A stretch of 20,072 nucleotides of DNA. Origin: Paramacrobiotus richtersi (lineage: Eukaryota > Tardigrada > Eutardigrada > Parachela > Macrobiotidae). Location of the stretch: positions 1-20,072 of the forward strand of contig JAQGAU010001293.1 in NCBI GenBank assembly GCA_034698045.1. The letters run 5' to 3'. Shown here in pieces: positions 20,053 to 20,072 of this stretch (its first letter is position 1; each line of letters begins with the position of its first letter). The position numbers were made by a program, and so were the translations under genes. The notes beneath the pieces are model-generated. The model made no database searches, was not told where the DNA came from, and saw only the letters and a list, made by a program, of their open reading frames with translations.

Positions 20053-20072
20053 AAACCCCCAACACCATCACT

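Overview
This is animal nuclear DNA, not bacterial. Genes are split by short introns (about 55 to 300 bp) with GT/AG borders, and there is non-LTR retrotransposon debris and abundant simple repeats. I cannot name the species. Compact introns and an expanded MYND/SET family suggest an invertebrate (arthropod, tardigrade or similar), which is inference.

The left 12.5 kb is a same-strand tandem array of SMYD-like genes (MYND zinc finger inside a split SET domain, then a helical C-terminal domain). From left to right: Z, a last-exon remnant (291-481); A, an intact seven-exon gene of 519 codons (1589-4209); D, a divergent decayed 3' half (4621-5783) with a retrotransposon fragment just upstream; an antisense 5'-truncated LINE (about 6023-7170); B, seven exons with all frames open (7618-10005) but a GC donor on intron 1 and a destroyed donor on intron 5; a short D-type tail remnant (10387-10419); and C, a pseudogene (10726-12503) with stops, frameshifts and an internal deletion. 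Exon lengths and phases agree almost exactly between A and B (189, 144/141, 116, 280/265, 117, 368, 346/322 bp). A roughly 30-bp block upstream of each start and another block further upstream were duplicated with the genes.

The most interesting feature is that this paralogue group keeps the MYND finger, the post-SET cysteines and the C-terminal domain but lacks both signature S-adenosylmethionine-binding motifs of SMYD enzymes (the N-terminal GxG and the NHSC motif). A conserved PVC-x-DSN stretch stands at the NHSC position in A and B. Gene A has also lost one MYND zinc ligand (Cys to Arg). The genes may be an expanding and decaying clade of non-catalytic SMYD proteins.

The right 7.5 kb has no gene I can support. 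It holds a 250-bp near-perfect palindrome next to a GGACAY hexamer array, a tRNA-like half, a decayed antisense retroelement pol C-terminus (17961-18546), a 19-bp GC-rich minisatellite, and two identical 150-bp direct repeats at the right edge, which could be real or an assembly effect.
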